Shown one piece after another: positions 18,300 to 27,104 of a stretch of 64,000 nucleotides of DNA. Made by a program: the position numbers and the translations under genes. Under the pieces are notes generated by a model. The model was not told the DNA's origin, made no database searches, and saw nothing but the letters and a program-made list of their open reading frames with translations. Origin of the DNA: Enterobacter sp. Bisph1 (lineage in GTDB: Bacteria; Pseudomonadota; Gammaproteobacteria; Enterobacterales; Enterobacteriaceae); NCBI RefSeq assembly GCF_000814905.1, contig NZ_JXAG01000048.1:1-64000 (forward strand), read 5' to 3'. Position 1 is the stretch's first letter, and every line of letters begins with the position of its first letter.

Positions 18300-19268
18300 A
18301 TGAAAGATAAGTTGTTGTTTGATGCCTTTTCAGCCTTAAGCCTCGGCGTAATCATTGTTGATGCGCACTACCGTATCGTCCTGTGGAACGCGTGGTTAGA
18401 AACCCATAGCGGACGAGCGGCTTGCGAGGCGGTGGGCGAGGATTTTTTTAGCGTCTTTCCCGACATGGCATTTCACCGCGTCGGCGATGCGATTCGCCAG
18501 GCTATTGGTCACAATTTATCTTCCCTGCTTTCGCAATCTTTGCACCGTTCGCCCTTTCCGCTGTATGCCGAACCAGCGCGTCCGGCCGCGCGTCTGAGCC
18601 AGGCGATAACCATCGTGCCCCTCGGCGACTGTGAGCGCTACTGCCTGATTCAGATTGTCGATGTTACCGCCGCGGTACATCGCGAATTGTTGCTGCGTGA
18701 ACAGGCCCATGAGCTGCTGTCACAATCCCTTTCCGATGGTCTGACCGGCGTGGGCAACCGCCGCTATTTCGATCTGTGCATCGATCGCGAGTGGCGCGCC
18801 AGTAAGCGCAATAACAAGCCGCTGTCGCTGCTGCTGATTGATGTGGATTATTTCAAACTCTATAACGATTGCTATGGTCACCAGCACGGTGACGAGTGCT
18901 TAAAGCAGATCGCCACTGCGCTTCGCGGCGCATTGAGCAATCCGGCCGATGTCCTGTTTCGTTACGGTGGCGAAGAGTTCTGCGCCCTGTTACCTGAAAC
19001 CCGCAGTGCCGATGCCGTTGAAGTGGCGGAAAAACTGCGCACCAGCGTGCAACTGCTGGACTTGCCCCATGCCGGCTCACCCGACAGCCTCGTTAGCGTC
19101 AGTATTGGCGTTGCGAGCCTGTGTCAGCAAAGCCACGCCGAGTACGGTCAGCTTATCCAAAGTGCCGACAATGCGTTATATGAAGCCAAGCGCGCCGGTC
19201 GCAATACGGTTCGCGTCAGTACAACTTATAAGAAACCGATCCCTGTGCCCCCGGCGCAAAGAGGATAA
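18300..19268 (+). CDS. PAS-GGDEF diguanylate cyclase
   Basis: A 322-aa predicted soluble protein. A PAS-like sensor occupies about residues 8-130 (SLGVIIVDAHYRIVLWNAWLE near its start), and a GGDEF domain follows from about 145. The active-site motif is intact as RYGGEEF (Gly-Gly-Glu-Glu-Phe near 223-227), so it should make cyclic di-GMP. The product-inhibition I-site (RxxD) is NPAD, lacking the Arg, which suggests weak feedback inhibition. The ATG at 18300 lies 3 nt past the CheC stop; a TTG at 18294 would overlap it. As third gene of the operon it is the likely output of the CheY/CheC switch, though the link is inferred. Confidence 0.88.
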   Translation: MKDKLLFDAFSALSLGVIIVDAHYRIVLWNAWLETHSGRAACEAVGEDFFSVFPDMAFHRVGDAIRQAIGHNLSSLLSQSLHRSPFPLYAEPARPAARLSQAITIVPLGDCERYCLIQIVDVTAAVHRELLLREQAHELLSQSLSDGLTGVGNRRYFDLCIDREWRASKRNNKPLSLLLIDVDYFKLYNDCYGHQHGDECLKQIATALRGALSNPADVLFRYGGEEFCALLPETRSADAVEVAEKLRTSVQLLDLPHAGSPDSLVSVSIGVASLCQQSHAEYGQLIQSADNALYEAKRAGRNTVRVSTTYKKPIPVPPAQRG

Positions 19269-19383
19269 TGACGCTATCCGTGACAGTGCCGGGGAAAGTT
19301 CTCTTTTACACAGTGTGGGTGAGGGAGAATGTCTCTTTTTACCCGAGAGGAGATGGGCTGGAAAAGTGACCCATCCCTTTTGC

Positions 19384-19410
19384 ATAACCACATCGCTTAA
19401 ACGTGGTTAT
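19384..19410. terminator. Hairpin after the GGDEF gene
   Basis: ATAACCAC (19384-19391) pairs perfectly with GTGGTTAT (19403-19410) around an 11-nt loop. It separates the CheY-CheC-GGDEF operon from the convergent HemS-like gene, whose stop codon begins at the next base. No long T run is present. Confidence 0.6.
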
Positions 19411-20355
19411 TTAAACAATTTTTGGCAGGCTCTTCATTAAACGCGTCCATTTCTCATCCTGCGCCATCCCTTCCAGCCGGTGGCTATTAAACTGCGCAAC
19501 ATGATTCTGCTGGTCATCAAAGAGCTCTAGACTGGTAATCGGACCTTGAGCAGAGAATTTATTCACTACCCAGGCTTGAGAGAGTTTGCTGGTGGTAATT
19601 TTAAAAATGGCGGTTTCCAGCTCACCGGTTTGACCATGCACAACCAGCCGGGTTTGGCCGCAGTTATTTAGGGTCAACAATTTATTGACCGGCCCCGTAT
19701 AGACATGAAAAACCGCGCCATTACCGGTAAAAATCATAAAATTATCACGGCTCAGGGCTATGGCTGAAAGCACCTGCCAGACGCTGCTGGTATCGACCTG
19801 GTACGCAAGATCGGAAGGCACCTGGTTGAAAGCCTCAAGTTTAGACAGACCGAACTGGGTTAACATCGGATAAAAATGATGAATATCTCTTAGGCTTCGC
19901 CATGCATGCGCAATGCCCTTACTGAGATCAATGGGTTTAAGCCTGCCTTGAAATGAATGGATATCATATATCCCCGTCTGTAATTCCTTTTTGGCTACAA
20001 AATTAACTTGTAATACGATTTTGTCATCTCTATTAAAAAAGGCCGCCCTGTAACCCTCGGCGGCCACTTTTTCTAATGTTACTTTGATAACGGTTCCCGG
20101 CGCGATACGTAGATCAACGCCGTGAGGATTGAGCACCAGATGCCCATTATTGGTGATTTTCTTCAGACGCCCCGTCACGCGCAGCAGCGAATTGCCTGAT
20201 GGCCCGTGGGTGGTCACCTCGAAGGGTGAAGCGGCGTTAAAATCGATCAGTTCAAACAGAGCCTTTAAGGAATTTGCCGTCGATTTAACATCATGCCTGA
20301 CGCCCCATGCAGCACCAGATTCATTAATAGAATAATTATAGCGAGGAATGAGCAT
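19411..20355 (-). CDS. Orphan HemS/ChuS-like heme-handling domain protein
   Basis: A 314-aa protein. Its C-terminal half (about residues 150-310) matches the second repeat of the hemin-degrading factors HemS/ChuS/HmuS. Recognisable stretches are WRSLRDIHHFYPMLTQFGLSK, FNQVPSDLAYQV, FMIFTGN, YTGPVNKLLTL and ITSLELFDDQQNHVAQF. The N-terminal half is much more divergent. HemS-family proteins bind heme and several degrade it, but no heme receptor, transporter or Fur-regulated cluster is next to this gene. It is more AT-rich than its neighbours, suggesting acquisition. A GGAGG site precedes the ATG at 20355. Whether it binds heme is unknown. Confidence 0.7.
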   Translation of the reverse strand: MLIPRYNYSINESGAAWGVRHDVKSTANSLKALFELIDFNAASPFEVTTHGPSGNSLLRVTGRLKKITNNGHLVLNPHGVDLRIAPGTVIKVTLEKVAAEGYRAAFFNRDDKIVLQVNFVAKKELQTGIYDIHSFQGRLKPIDLSKGIAHAWRSLRDIHHFYPMLTQFGLSKLEAFNQVPSDLAYQVDTSSVWQVLSAIALSRDNFMIFTGNGAVFHVYTGPVNKLLTLNNCGQTRLVVHGQTGELETAIFKITTSKLSQAWVVNKFSAQGPITSLELFDDQQNHVAQFNSHRLEGMAQDEKWTRLMKSLPKIV

Positions 20356-20849
20356 ACAACCTCCAGTACAGGACAGGTCGAGTGTTTAAAAACGTAAATT
20401 AAATGAGAATTTTCCCGCATCAGAATAGATGCGTGGCAAAAACAATACTGTCGTTATTAAATTGCAAACGTTGTGATCTCTATTTACAAGCGCCGACAGA
20501 GATGTTTATTAAATAATAAAATCAAAATTCATCACTTTAAAATTAAGAAAATAAGAAGTGAAACAATAAACTTCAGGTTCTATGAATGACGATTTATTAA
20601 AAAAATGGCAGAGAGATAATATATTTAATTTTTACCGCCGTCAGGTCAGGTAAAATCGGTTGCTTATATTACAAGAAGAGTCTCCCTCGCCAACGATAGC
20701 CTTAGCTAACCCCCTATTTTGCTCATAAGAAAACGCAAAACCTTCCAACATATTTTCGGCTGAACGCAGGGAAAGAGGGTCTTACCGGTAAACAACATGA
20801 GCAACGAAGCAGCGTCGCGGTGGCAACAATAAGCGTACAGGAATAAAAA
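20356..20849. other. AT-rich intergenic region upstream of the HemS-like gene
   Basis: About 490 bp between the divergent HemS-like start and the glyS terminator; clearly AT-rich over 20380-20660. A 23-codon frame (20582-20653, + strand, starting MNDDLLKKWQRD) is present but lacks a convincing ribosome site. The hok and IS genes found near glyS in E. coli are absent, as is cspA. No full Fur box was found. It looks like the edge of an acquired segment. Confidence 0.5.
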
Positions 20850-20876
20850 CGCCCCCGGTCATCATGGCCGGGGGCG
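20850..20876 (-). terminator. Terminator of glyQS
   Basis: CGCCCCCGG and CCGGGGGCG form a perfect 9-bp GC stem around a 9-nt loop. The minus strand continues with TTTTTA. It lies 56 nt beyond the glyS stop. Confidence 0.9.
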
Positions 20877-20931
20877 GGAGTCTCTCTGTCGCGATGATAA
20901 GCCCGGCAGCCGTTCAGCCGGGCTTGTACGC

Positions 20932-23001
20932 TTACTGCAGCAGCGAAATATCCGCCACCTGCAGGAACAGCGCACGCAGTTTAGACAGCAGCGTCAGACG
21001 GTTGATACGCACTTCTTTATCGTCGGCGTTGACCATCACGTTTTCGAAGAACTCATCCACCGGCTCGCGCAGGGCCGCCAGTTCAATCAGCGCTTCCTGG
21101 TAGCGGCCCTGGGCAAAGTACGGCTGCAGCTTATCTTGCAGCACCACTAAGTTACCGGCCAGCTTGATCTCCGCCGCTTCTTTTAGCACCGAAGCCTGAA
21201 CGGTATCGTTCAGTGTTTCGTCGGATTTCGCCAGGATATTGGAAACACGCTTGTTAGCCGCCGCCAGCGCCGCCGCTTCGTCAAGAGTACGGAAGTGCGA
21301 AACCGCCTTCATACGCGCATCGAAATCTGCCGGTTTGGTCGGACGACGCGCCAGCACCGCTTGAATGGTATCAACGCTGAAGCCTTCATCCTGGTACCAG
21401 GCGCGGAAACGACCGAGCATAAAGTCGATCACCTCATCGACCACCTTCGCGTTGGTCAGCTTATCGCCGTACAAACGCACTGCCTCTTCGGTCAGGGTTT
21501 GTAGATCCAGCGCCAGGTTCTTCTCAACGATAATACGCAGCACGCCCAGCGCGGCACGGCGCAGGGCGAACGGGTCTTTATCGCCTTTCGGATGCTGACC
21601 AATACCAAAGATACCGGCAAGGGTGTCCATCTTATCGGCAATCGCCAGCGCGCAGGCAACCGGGTTTGACGGCAGTTGATCGCCGGCAAAACGCGGCTGG
21701 TACTGCTCATTCAGCGCTACCGCAACGTCTTCGGCTTCGCCGTCGTGACGCGCATAGTGCATGCCCATCACGCCCTGGGTGTCGGTAAATTCGAACACCA
21801 TATTGGTCATCAGGTCGCACTTACTGAGCAGACCCGCGCGCGTCGCGTGATTGACATCCGCGCCAATCTGCCCTGCAATCCAGCCCGCCAGCGCCTGAAT
21901 ACGGTCGGTCTTATCACGCAGCGTACCCAGTTGCTGCTGGAACAGCACGGTTTGCAGACGCGGCAGATTGTCTTCGAGGCGTTTTTTGCGGTCGGTATTG
22001 AAGAAGAATTCGGCATCCGCCAGACGCGGGCGCACCACTTTTTCATTACCGGAGATAATTTGCTGCGGATCTTTCGATTCGATGTTAGCAACAAAGATAA
22101 AGTTCGGCAGCAGTTTGCCGTCATTGTCATACACCGGGAAGTATTTCTGGTCGCCTTTCATGGTGTAAACCAGCGCTTCAGCCGGCACGGCGAGGAACTT
22201 CTCTTCAAACTTCGCCGTCAGCACTACGGGCCATTCGACCAGCGAAGTAACTTCTTCCAGCAGACTGTCGCTCAGATCGGCATTGCCGCCAATCTTACGC
22301 GCGGCCTCTTCGGCATCCGCTTTGATTTTGGCCTTACGCGCAGCGTAATCAGCAACGACTTTGCCGCGTTCCAGCAGAATTTGCGGGTACTGGTCGGCAT
22401 TATCGATGGTGAATTCCGGCTCGCCCATAAAGCGGTGGCCGCGAATCACGCGATCGGATTTGATACCCAGAATCGTCGCCGGAATCACGCTTTCGCCCAG
22501 CAGCAGCGTCACGGTGTGTACCGGGCGCACAAACTGCACCTCTGACGCGCCCCAGCGCATCAGTTTCGGAATCGGCAGCTTGCCGAGCGCGTTAGCTACC
22601 ATGTTTGGCAGCAGCGTTTCCACGCTTTCGCCTTTAACGTGGGCGCGGTAGAGCAGCCATTCGCCTTTGTCGGTGGTCAGACGTTCCGCCTGATCGACGG
22701 TGATACCGCAGCCGCGCGCCCAGCCTTCGGCCGCTTTGCTCGGTTTACCTTCCGCGTCAAACGCCTGGGCGATAGCCGGGCCGCGTTTTTCAACTTCGCG
22801 ATCCGGCTGCGAGGCGGCAAGCTGCGCCACTTTAACCGCTAGACGGCGCGGCGCGGCGAACCACTGTACGTCGCCGTGGGTCAGACCCGCCGCATCCAGC
22901 TCAGCGGTTACGTTGGCAGCGAAGGACTCGGCCAGGCTGCGCAGTGCTTTTGGTGGCAGCTCTTCGGTGCCGATTTCCACCAGGAAAGTTTTCTCAGACA
23001 T
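20932..23001 (-). CDS. glyS: Glycyl-tRNA synthetase beta subunit
   Basis: A 689-aa protein, the exact length of E. coli GlyS. It starts with the conserved [20 protein letters not shown] block. The beta subunit of the bacterial alpha2beta2 enzyme carries tRNA recognition, including an HD-like central domain and a C-terminal anticodon-binding region (about 580-689). It works with GlyQ, which holds the aminoacylation site. It follows glyQ by 9 nt, so the pair is one transcript ending at the terminator at 20850-20876. Confidence 0.98.
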   Translation of the reverse strand: MSEKTFLVEIGTEELPPKALRSLAESFAANVTAELDAAGLTHGDVQWFAAPRRLAVKVAQLAASQPDREVEKRGPAIAQAFDAEGKPSKAAEGWARGCGITVDQAERLTTDKGEWLLYRAHVKGESVETLLPNMVANALGKLPIPKLMRWGASEVQFVRPVHTVTLLLGESVIPATILGIKSDRVIRGHRFMGEPEFTIDNADQYPQILLERGKVVADYAARKAKIKADAEEAARKIGGNADLSDSLLEEVTSLVEWPVVLTAKFEEKFLAVPAEALVYTMKGDQKYFPVYDNDGKLLPNFIFVANIESKDPQQIISGNEKVVRPRLADAEFFFNTDRKKRLEDNLPRLQTVLFQQQLGTLRDKTDRIQALAGWIAGQIGADVNHATRAGLLSKCDLMTNMVFEFTDTQGVMGMHYARHDGEAEDVAVALNEQYQPRFAGDQLPSNPVACALAIADKMDTLAGIFGIGQHPKGDKDPFALRRAALGVLRIIVEKNLALDLQTLTEEAVRLYGDKLTNAKVVDEVIDFMLGRFRAWYQDEGFSVDTIQAVLARRPTKPADFDARMKAVSHFRTLDEAAALAAANKRVSNILAKSDETLNDTVQASVLKEAAEIKLAGNLVVLQDKLQPYFAQGRYQEALIELAALREPVDEFFENVMVNADDKEVRINRLTLLSKLRALFLQVADISLLQ

Positions 23002-23010
23002 GGCCGCCTC

Positions 23011-23922
23011 TTATTTATTTCTGTTACACATCGGGAAGCCGAGGGCTTCACGGGAAGCGTAATACGCTTCAGCCACTGCTTTGGTCAGCGTGCGGATACG
23101 CAGGATATAACGCTGGCGTTCCGTCACCGAGATGGCTTTACGCGCATCCAGCAGGTTGAAGCTATGGGCGGCTTTCAAAATACGCTCGTAGGCAGGCAGC
23201 GGCAGTGGGTTTTCCAGCGCCAGCAGCTGCTGCGCTTCTTTTTCATACTGCTCGAAGCAGCTGAACAGGAAGTCGACATCGGCATATTCGAAGTTATAGG
23301 TGGATTGCTCCACTTCGTTCTGATGGAACACGTCGCCGTAGGTGGTTTTACCCAGCGGGCCGTCGCTCCAGACCAGGTCGTAAACGCTGTCTACGCCCTG
23401 AATGTACATTGCCAGACGTTCCAGACCGTAGGTGATCTCACCGGTAACCGGTTTGCACTCCAGGCCGCCAACCTGCTGGAAGTAGGTAAACTGCGTCACT
23501 TCCATGCCGTTCAGCCACACTTCCCAGCCCAGCCCCCAGGCGCCCAGCGTCGGGTTTTCCCAGTTATCTTCCACGAAACGAATATCGTGGATGGTCGGAT
23601 CCATACCCAACTCTTTCAGTGACCCGAGGTACAGCTCCTGGATGTTATCCGGCGACGGTTTAATGACCACCTGGAATTGATAGTAGTGCTGTAAACGGTT
23701 CGGGTTTTCGCCATAGCGTCCGTCGGTCGGACGGCGAGAAGGTTGCACATACGCGGTTGCCATCGGTTCAGGCCCCAGCGCGCGCAGGCTGGTCATCGGA
23801 TGGGAGGTACCGGCGCCAACTTCCATGTCCAGAGGTTGAACAATGGTGCAGCCCTGACGAGCCCAATAATCCTGTAAGGTCAGGATCAGACCCTGAAAGG
23901 TCCTGGTATCAAACTTTTGCAT
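23011..23922 (-). CDS. glyQ: Glycyl-tRNA synthetase alpha subunit
   Basis: A 303-aa class II synthetase catalytic subunit, the same length as E. coli GlyQ. It starts [25 protein letters not shown]. The class II motifs include the [19 protein letters not shown] region and the motif 2/3 stretches [19 protein letters not shown] and [15 protein letters not shown]. It forms Gly-AMP and charges tRNA-Gly together with GlyS. Confidence 0.98.
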   Translation of the reverse strand: MQKFDTRTFQGLILTLQDYWARQGCTIVQPLDMEVGAGTSHPMTSLRALGPEPMATAYVQPSRRPTDGRYGENPNRLQHYYQFQVVIKPSPDNIQELYLGSLKELGMDPTIHDIRFVEDNWENPTLGAWGLGWEVWLNGMEVTQFTYFQQVGGLECKPVTGEITYGLERLAMYIQGVDSVYDLVWSDGPLGKTTYGDVFHQNEVEQSTYNFEYADVDFLFSCFEQYEKEAQQLLALENPLPLPAYERILKAAHSFNLLDARKAISVTERQRYILRIRTLTKAVAEAYYASREALGFPMCNRNK

Positions 23923-24058
23923 ATTCTTTTGTGCTGGATACGTGTGGATTTAAAGGAAGCGCTCAGTATACCCGCTGACTGCGAGATATACAGTACGAAA
24001 CCGGATTGTTTAAGGAAAATTGAGGAAAGCGCGCGCCGTGCGGCGCGAAACCGGCGGC

Positions 24059-24358
24059 TTAGCGCATCGAAAGGTGTAAAAACTGGCCTTCTGCGTCAAA
24101 GGCGCAGACAAAGGCTTCGTGGCGCGGCGTAGTGCCCCGCATTTCAAAGCTACCCTGAAATTGCTCAAAGCGGGTGACAGCAATTTTTTCAGCGACGGTG
24201 TTGTAGCGATGCGCCGCGTTTTCCCTGCATAGCGTTTCCATATCCAGCGAATGTACCGCATCGGGCCGGGCTTTTTGCGCCTGTTGCGCGGGAATATCGG
24301 CGCTGGTGCTACAGCCAGCTACCAGTAACACCAGCGCGCTGGCAATCCATTTCATCAT
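24059..24358 (-). CDS. ysaB: Small lipoprotein YsaB
   Basis: A 99-aa protein, the same length as E. coli YsaB. A lipoprotein signal ends at lipobox VAGC (Cys near residue 16). The family C-terminus is conserved (FEQFQGSFEMRG... FVCAFDAEGQFLHLSMR). Function unknown. The frame is open to 24418, but starting at the ATG pair 24358/24355 gives a proper signal peptide and the E. coli length. Confidence 0.88.
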   Translation of the reverse strand: MMKWIASALVLLVAGCSTSADIPAQQAQKARPDAVHSLDMETLCRENAAHRYNTVAEKIAVTRFEQFQGSFEMRGTTPRHEAFVCAFDAEGQFLHLSMR

Positions 24359-24531
24359 TTTTATCACTGCCTGCTCACGGGCTGTTATTTTTAATGGCGA
24401 GAGAAACCTATTTTGCAAAGCTGCGCAAAACGCACAAGCGAGAGCGATAAAACTCAGAATTATCTAATGAAACAGGGGGATAATCTCTCAGTCTCAGGAG
24501 ATTCGCGTTTACGATGAAAACAGAGGAACAG

Positions 24532-25527
24532 ATGCCGTCGAAAATTAACTGGATTGATAATCTGCGAGGGATCGCCTGTTTAATGGTGGTGATGATCCAT
24601 ACCACCACCTGGTATATTACCAACCCGGCCAGCATCACTTCTTTTGACTGGAATATCGCTAACTTTTTAAACTCCGCATCGCGCGTTAGCGTCCCGCTGT
24701 TTTTTATGATCTCCGGCTACCTGTTTTTCGGCGAACGCAGCGCCCAACCGCGCCACTTTTTGCGTATCGCGCTGTGCCTGCTGTTCTACAGCCTGGTAGC
24801 CCTGCTCTATATCGTATTCTTTACTTCTATTAACAGTGAGTTATCGGTGAAGTACCTGCTGCAAAAACCGGTTTTCTATCACCTGTGGTTTTTCTTTGCG
24901 ATTATCGTTATCTATCTGGTGTCGCCGCTGATTCAGGTAAAAGCCCTGAGCGGGAAAATGCTGCTGGCATTAGTGGTGGTGATTGGCATTGTCGCCAACC
25001 CGAATACGGTAGCGCAGAAAATAGATGGTTTTACGTTTCTGCCGGTCAATCTCTATATCAACGGTGATACGTTTTACTACATTCTTTACGGCATGCTGGG
25101 GCGCGCTATTGGCACGATGGAGACGCAAAAACGCGCCATCAGCTGGGCCTGCGCGATGCTGTTTGTTGCCGCCGTATGGGGGATTTCGCGCGGCACGCTC
25201 AACGAGCTGAAATGGCGCGGAAACTTCGCCGATACCTGGTACCTCTACTGCGGTCCGCTGGTATTCCTCTGCGCCATGTCGCTGTTTACGCTAGTCAAAA
25301 ATACCCTTAATAGCCGCACGCTGCCCGGGCTGGCGCTTATTTCGCGGCATTCGCTGGGGATATACGGCTTTCACGCCTTAATTATTCACGCACTGCGTAC
25401 GCGCGGCGTCGAGATCCACGCCTCACCGCTGCTCGATATTGTGTGGATTTTCACCGCCACGCTGCTGTCAAGCCTGGCGCTTTCGATGCTGGTACAGCGC
25501 GTCGACAGACGCCGTTATGTCAGTTAA
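24532..25527 (+). CDS. wecH: O-acetyltransferase WecH (YiaH)
   Basis: A 331-aa integral membrane protein of the acyltransferase-3 family, the same length as E. coli WecH. It O-acetylates GlcNAc residues of enterobacterial common antigen. About ten helices are predicted; the catalytic His is expected in [11 protein letters not shown] (near residue 23). The start at 24532 matches the E. coli N-terminus ([21 protein letters not shown]) and has GAGG 5 nt upstream; a start at 24514 would add six residues. Its 3' end overlaps the convergent AraC-type gene by 8 nt. Confidence 0.94.
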   Translation: MPSKINWIDNLRGIACLMVVMIHTTTWYITNPASITSFDWNIANFLNSASRVSVPLFFMISGYLFFGERSAQPRHFLRIALCLLFYSLVALLYIVFFTSINSELSVKYLLQKPVFYHLWFFFAIIVIYLVSPLIQVKALSGKMLLALVVVIGIVANPNTVAQKIDGFTFLPVNLYINGDTFYYILYGMLGRAIGTMETQKRAISWACAMLFVAAVWGISRGTLNELKWRGNFADTWYLYCGPLVFLCAMSLFTLVKNTLNSRTLPGLALISRHSLGIYGFHALIIHALRTRGVEIHASPLLDIVWIFTATLLSSLALSMLVQRVDRRRYVS

Positions 25528-26440
25528 GGGCGCGCAAACGCGCACGCTGTAGCTGGCGCGGCGAGGAAAAACCGGCGGCAAGTGCGGCCTGTTCCATGCC
25601 GCGTCCCTGCAACAGATACTGCTCGGCGATCACCAGCCGCAGCTGCTCAAGGTAGTCGCGTACGCTGATGCCCAGATGCTGCTGAAAGAGCCGCGTTAAA
25701 TGCCGGGGGCTAACGTGGGCCTGGCGGGCAATATCGTCGAGTTGCCAGGCCCTTTGCGGCTCGGCCGTCAGCGCATCCTGCGCGCGATGAACCGCCGGAT
25801 GCAGGTGGTTGCGGTAGCGCAACCACGGCGAGATTTGCGGATCCTCACCGGAACGACGAAACCAGACCACCATTTCCCGCGCCACCGCCAGCGCCATTTC
25901 CGGCCCACAAAGGCGGCTAATCAGATGCAGCGCCAGATCGATTCCCGAGGTGATGCCCGCACTGGTCCAGATGCTGCGATCTTCAATAAATATCCGGTTC
26001 TCTTTCACCAGCGCTGCCGGGGCCACCGCGCGCAGGCGCGCAATCACATCATGGTGGGTGGTGCAGTGAATGCCGTTTAGCAGACCTGCTTTCGCCGCCA
26101 GCACCGCGCCGGAACAGACGCACATCAAAGTGATGCTTTGGCTGTGGATCAGCGGTTGCAGGCGCATTAGCCAGTGGCGCACCACGTTCGCCTGCGGCGT
26201 ATCAAAGAACAGCGTCGAATCAGAGACGCCGGGTAACACCAGCAGGCTTCCTGCAGGGAGCGAATCCGGTAAGGGCGAGATATTGCCCATCGTCAGGTGA
26301 ATTGATGTCGGGACGATCGCCTCCGGGCCGATGTAGTGCAGGCGAAAGGCATTGCCCGCCAGCGCGAAGGTTTCCGCCGGACCAGCCATATCCAGCGCCA
26401 GCACGCCGGGAAGCATCACAAACCAGACATCTGTGGTCAT
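25520..26440 (-). CDS. GlxA-type transcriptional regulator (DJ-1/PfpI + AraC)
   Basis: A 306-aa regulator. The N-terminal 170 residues form a DJ-1/PfpI (class I glutamine amidotransferase-like) domain, with a Cys at the nucleophile-elbow position in [14 protein letters not shown]. The C-terminal part is an AraC double helix-turn-helix ([32 protein letters not shown]). GlxA-type regulators usually sense small metabolites, though ligands are mostly unknown. Its start overlaps the stop of the upstream hydrolase by one base (TAATG), so the two form an operon and may act on one pathway. E. coli has yiaA/yiaB here. Confidence 0.88.
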   Translation of the reverse strand: MTTDVWFVMLPGVLALDMAGPAETFALAGNAFRLHYIGPEAIVPTSIHLTMGNISPLPDSLPAGSLLVLPGVSDSTLFFDTPQANVVRHWLMRLQPLIHSQSITLMCVCSGAVLAAKAGLLNGIHCTTHHDVIARLRAVAPAALVKENRIFIEDRSIWTSAGITSGIDLALHLISRLCGPEMALAVAREMVVWFRRSGEDPQISPWLRYRNHLHPAVHRAQDALTAEPQRAWQLDDIARQAHVSPRHLTRLFQQHLGISVRDYLEQLRLVIAEQYLLQGRGMEQAALAAGFSSPRQLQRARLRALN

Positions 26441-26976
26441 TAAAGTTCCAGAATTTCGTGGACGGTTTTAATTTCGGCGAAGCGGCCTTGCAGCACGGTT
26501 TCGGTATGATGGCGCAGCGCAGTGCAATCCAGCGTAACCCCTTTATGGGTCATCGGAAAGGTCAACGTCGCTTCGCTGACAAAGGTGACGCGATAGCCCA
26601 GATCTGACGCCACGCGCGCGGTGGTTTCACAGCATTGCTCGGTGCGGATGCCGCAGATAATCAGATGATTAATATCCCGCTGCCGCAGCCAGCGATCCAG
26701 CCCGGTATCGGTAAAGGCATTGTGGACATACTTATAAAACGTCACGGCGGCCCGGTGCTGCAAAAAGGGCATCGGTGTGACAAAGCCGCTCTCCAGCGAA
26801 AACGGCCCGCTGTCGGCGACGTGAAAGATATCCACTACCGGCACGCCGCGCGCTTCACAACCGGCAATTAACGCGGAGATGGCCTGAGTAAACGCCGGGA
26901 AATCCGTCTCTTGCCAGTAGTCACGATGGAAGAAAGATTGCTGGGTGTCGATATTAATTAGCGCGGTGCGGGTCAT
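26440..26976 (-). CDS. Cysteine hydrolase of the isochorismatase family
   Basis: A 178-aa alpha/beta hydrolase of the isochorismatase/nicotinamidase superfamily. The triad residues are Asp10 (INIDTQQSFF), Lys82 (FYKYVHNAF) and Cys115 (RTEQCCETTAR). Members hydrolyse amides such as nicotinamide, ureido compounds or N-carbamoyl sarcosine. Nothing here fixes the substrate. It is cotranscribed with the GlxA-type regulator that follows, which may control it. An AAGGAGT-like site (complement of actcctt) lies just before the ATG. Confidence 0.85.
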   Translation of the reverse strand: MTRTALINIDTQQSFFHRDYWQETDFPAFTQAISALIAGCEARGVPVVDIFHVADSGPFSLESGFVTPMPFLQHRAAVTFYKYVHNAFTDTGLDRWLRQRDINHLIICGIRTEQCCETTARVASDLGYRVTFVSEATLTFPMTHKGVTLDCTALRHHTETVLQGRFAEIKTVHEILEL

Positions 26977-27104
26977 TTCAGGACTCCTTGCTCAATGGGG
27001 TTAAGGCTATTCTGGCAAGGCTTTATGCGTCTGCTAAGACCAAAAACGGACAACATTATGATGATTCCGGCCCACTTAACGGTGGGCCGGAGAAGCAGTG
27101 AAAA

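Noticed and set aside
20380-20430. Fur box upstream of the HemS-like gene
   Set aside because: AAATGAGAATTTTC near 20401 matches only part of the 19-bp Fur consensus and lacks symmetry, so I do not call it.
20582-20653. 23-codon small protein gene
   Set aside because: There is no convincing ribosome site, no recognisable similarity, and the surrounding DNA is AT-rich where chance frames are common.
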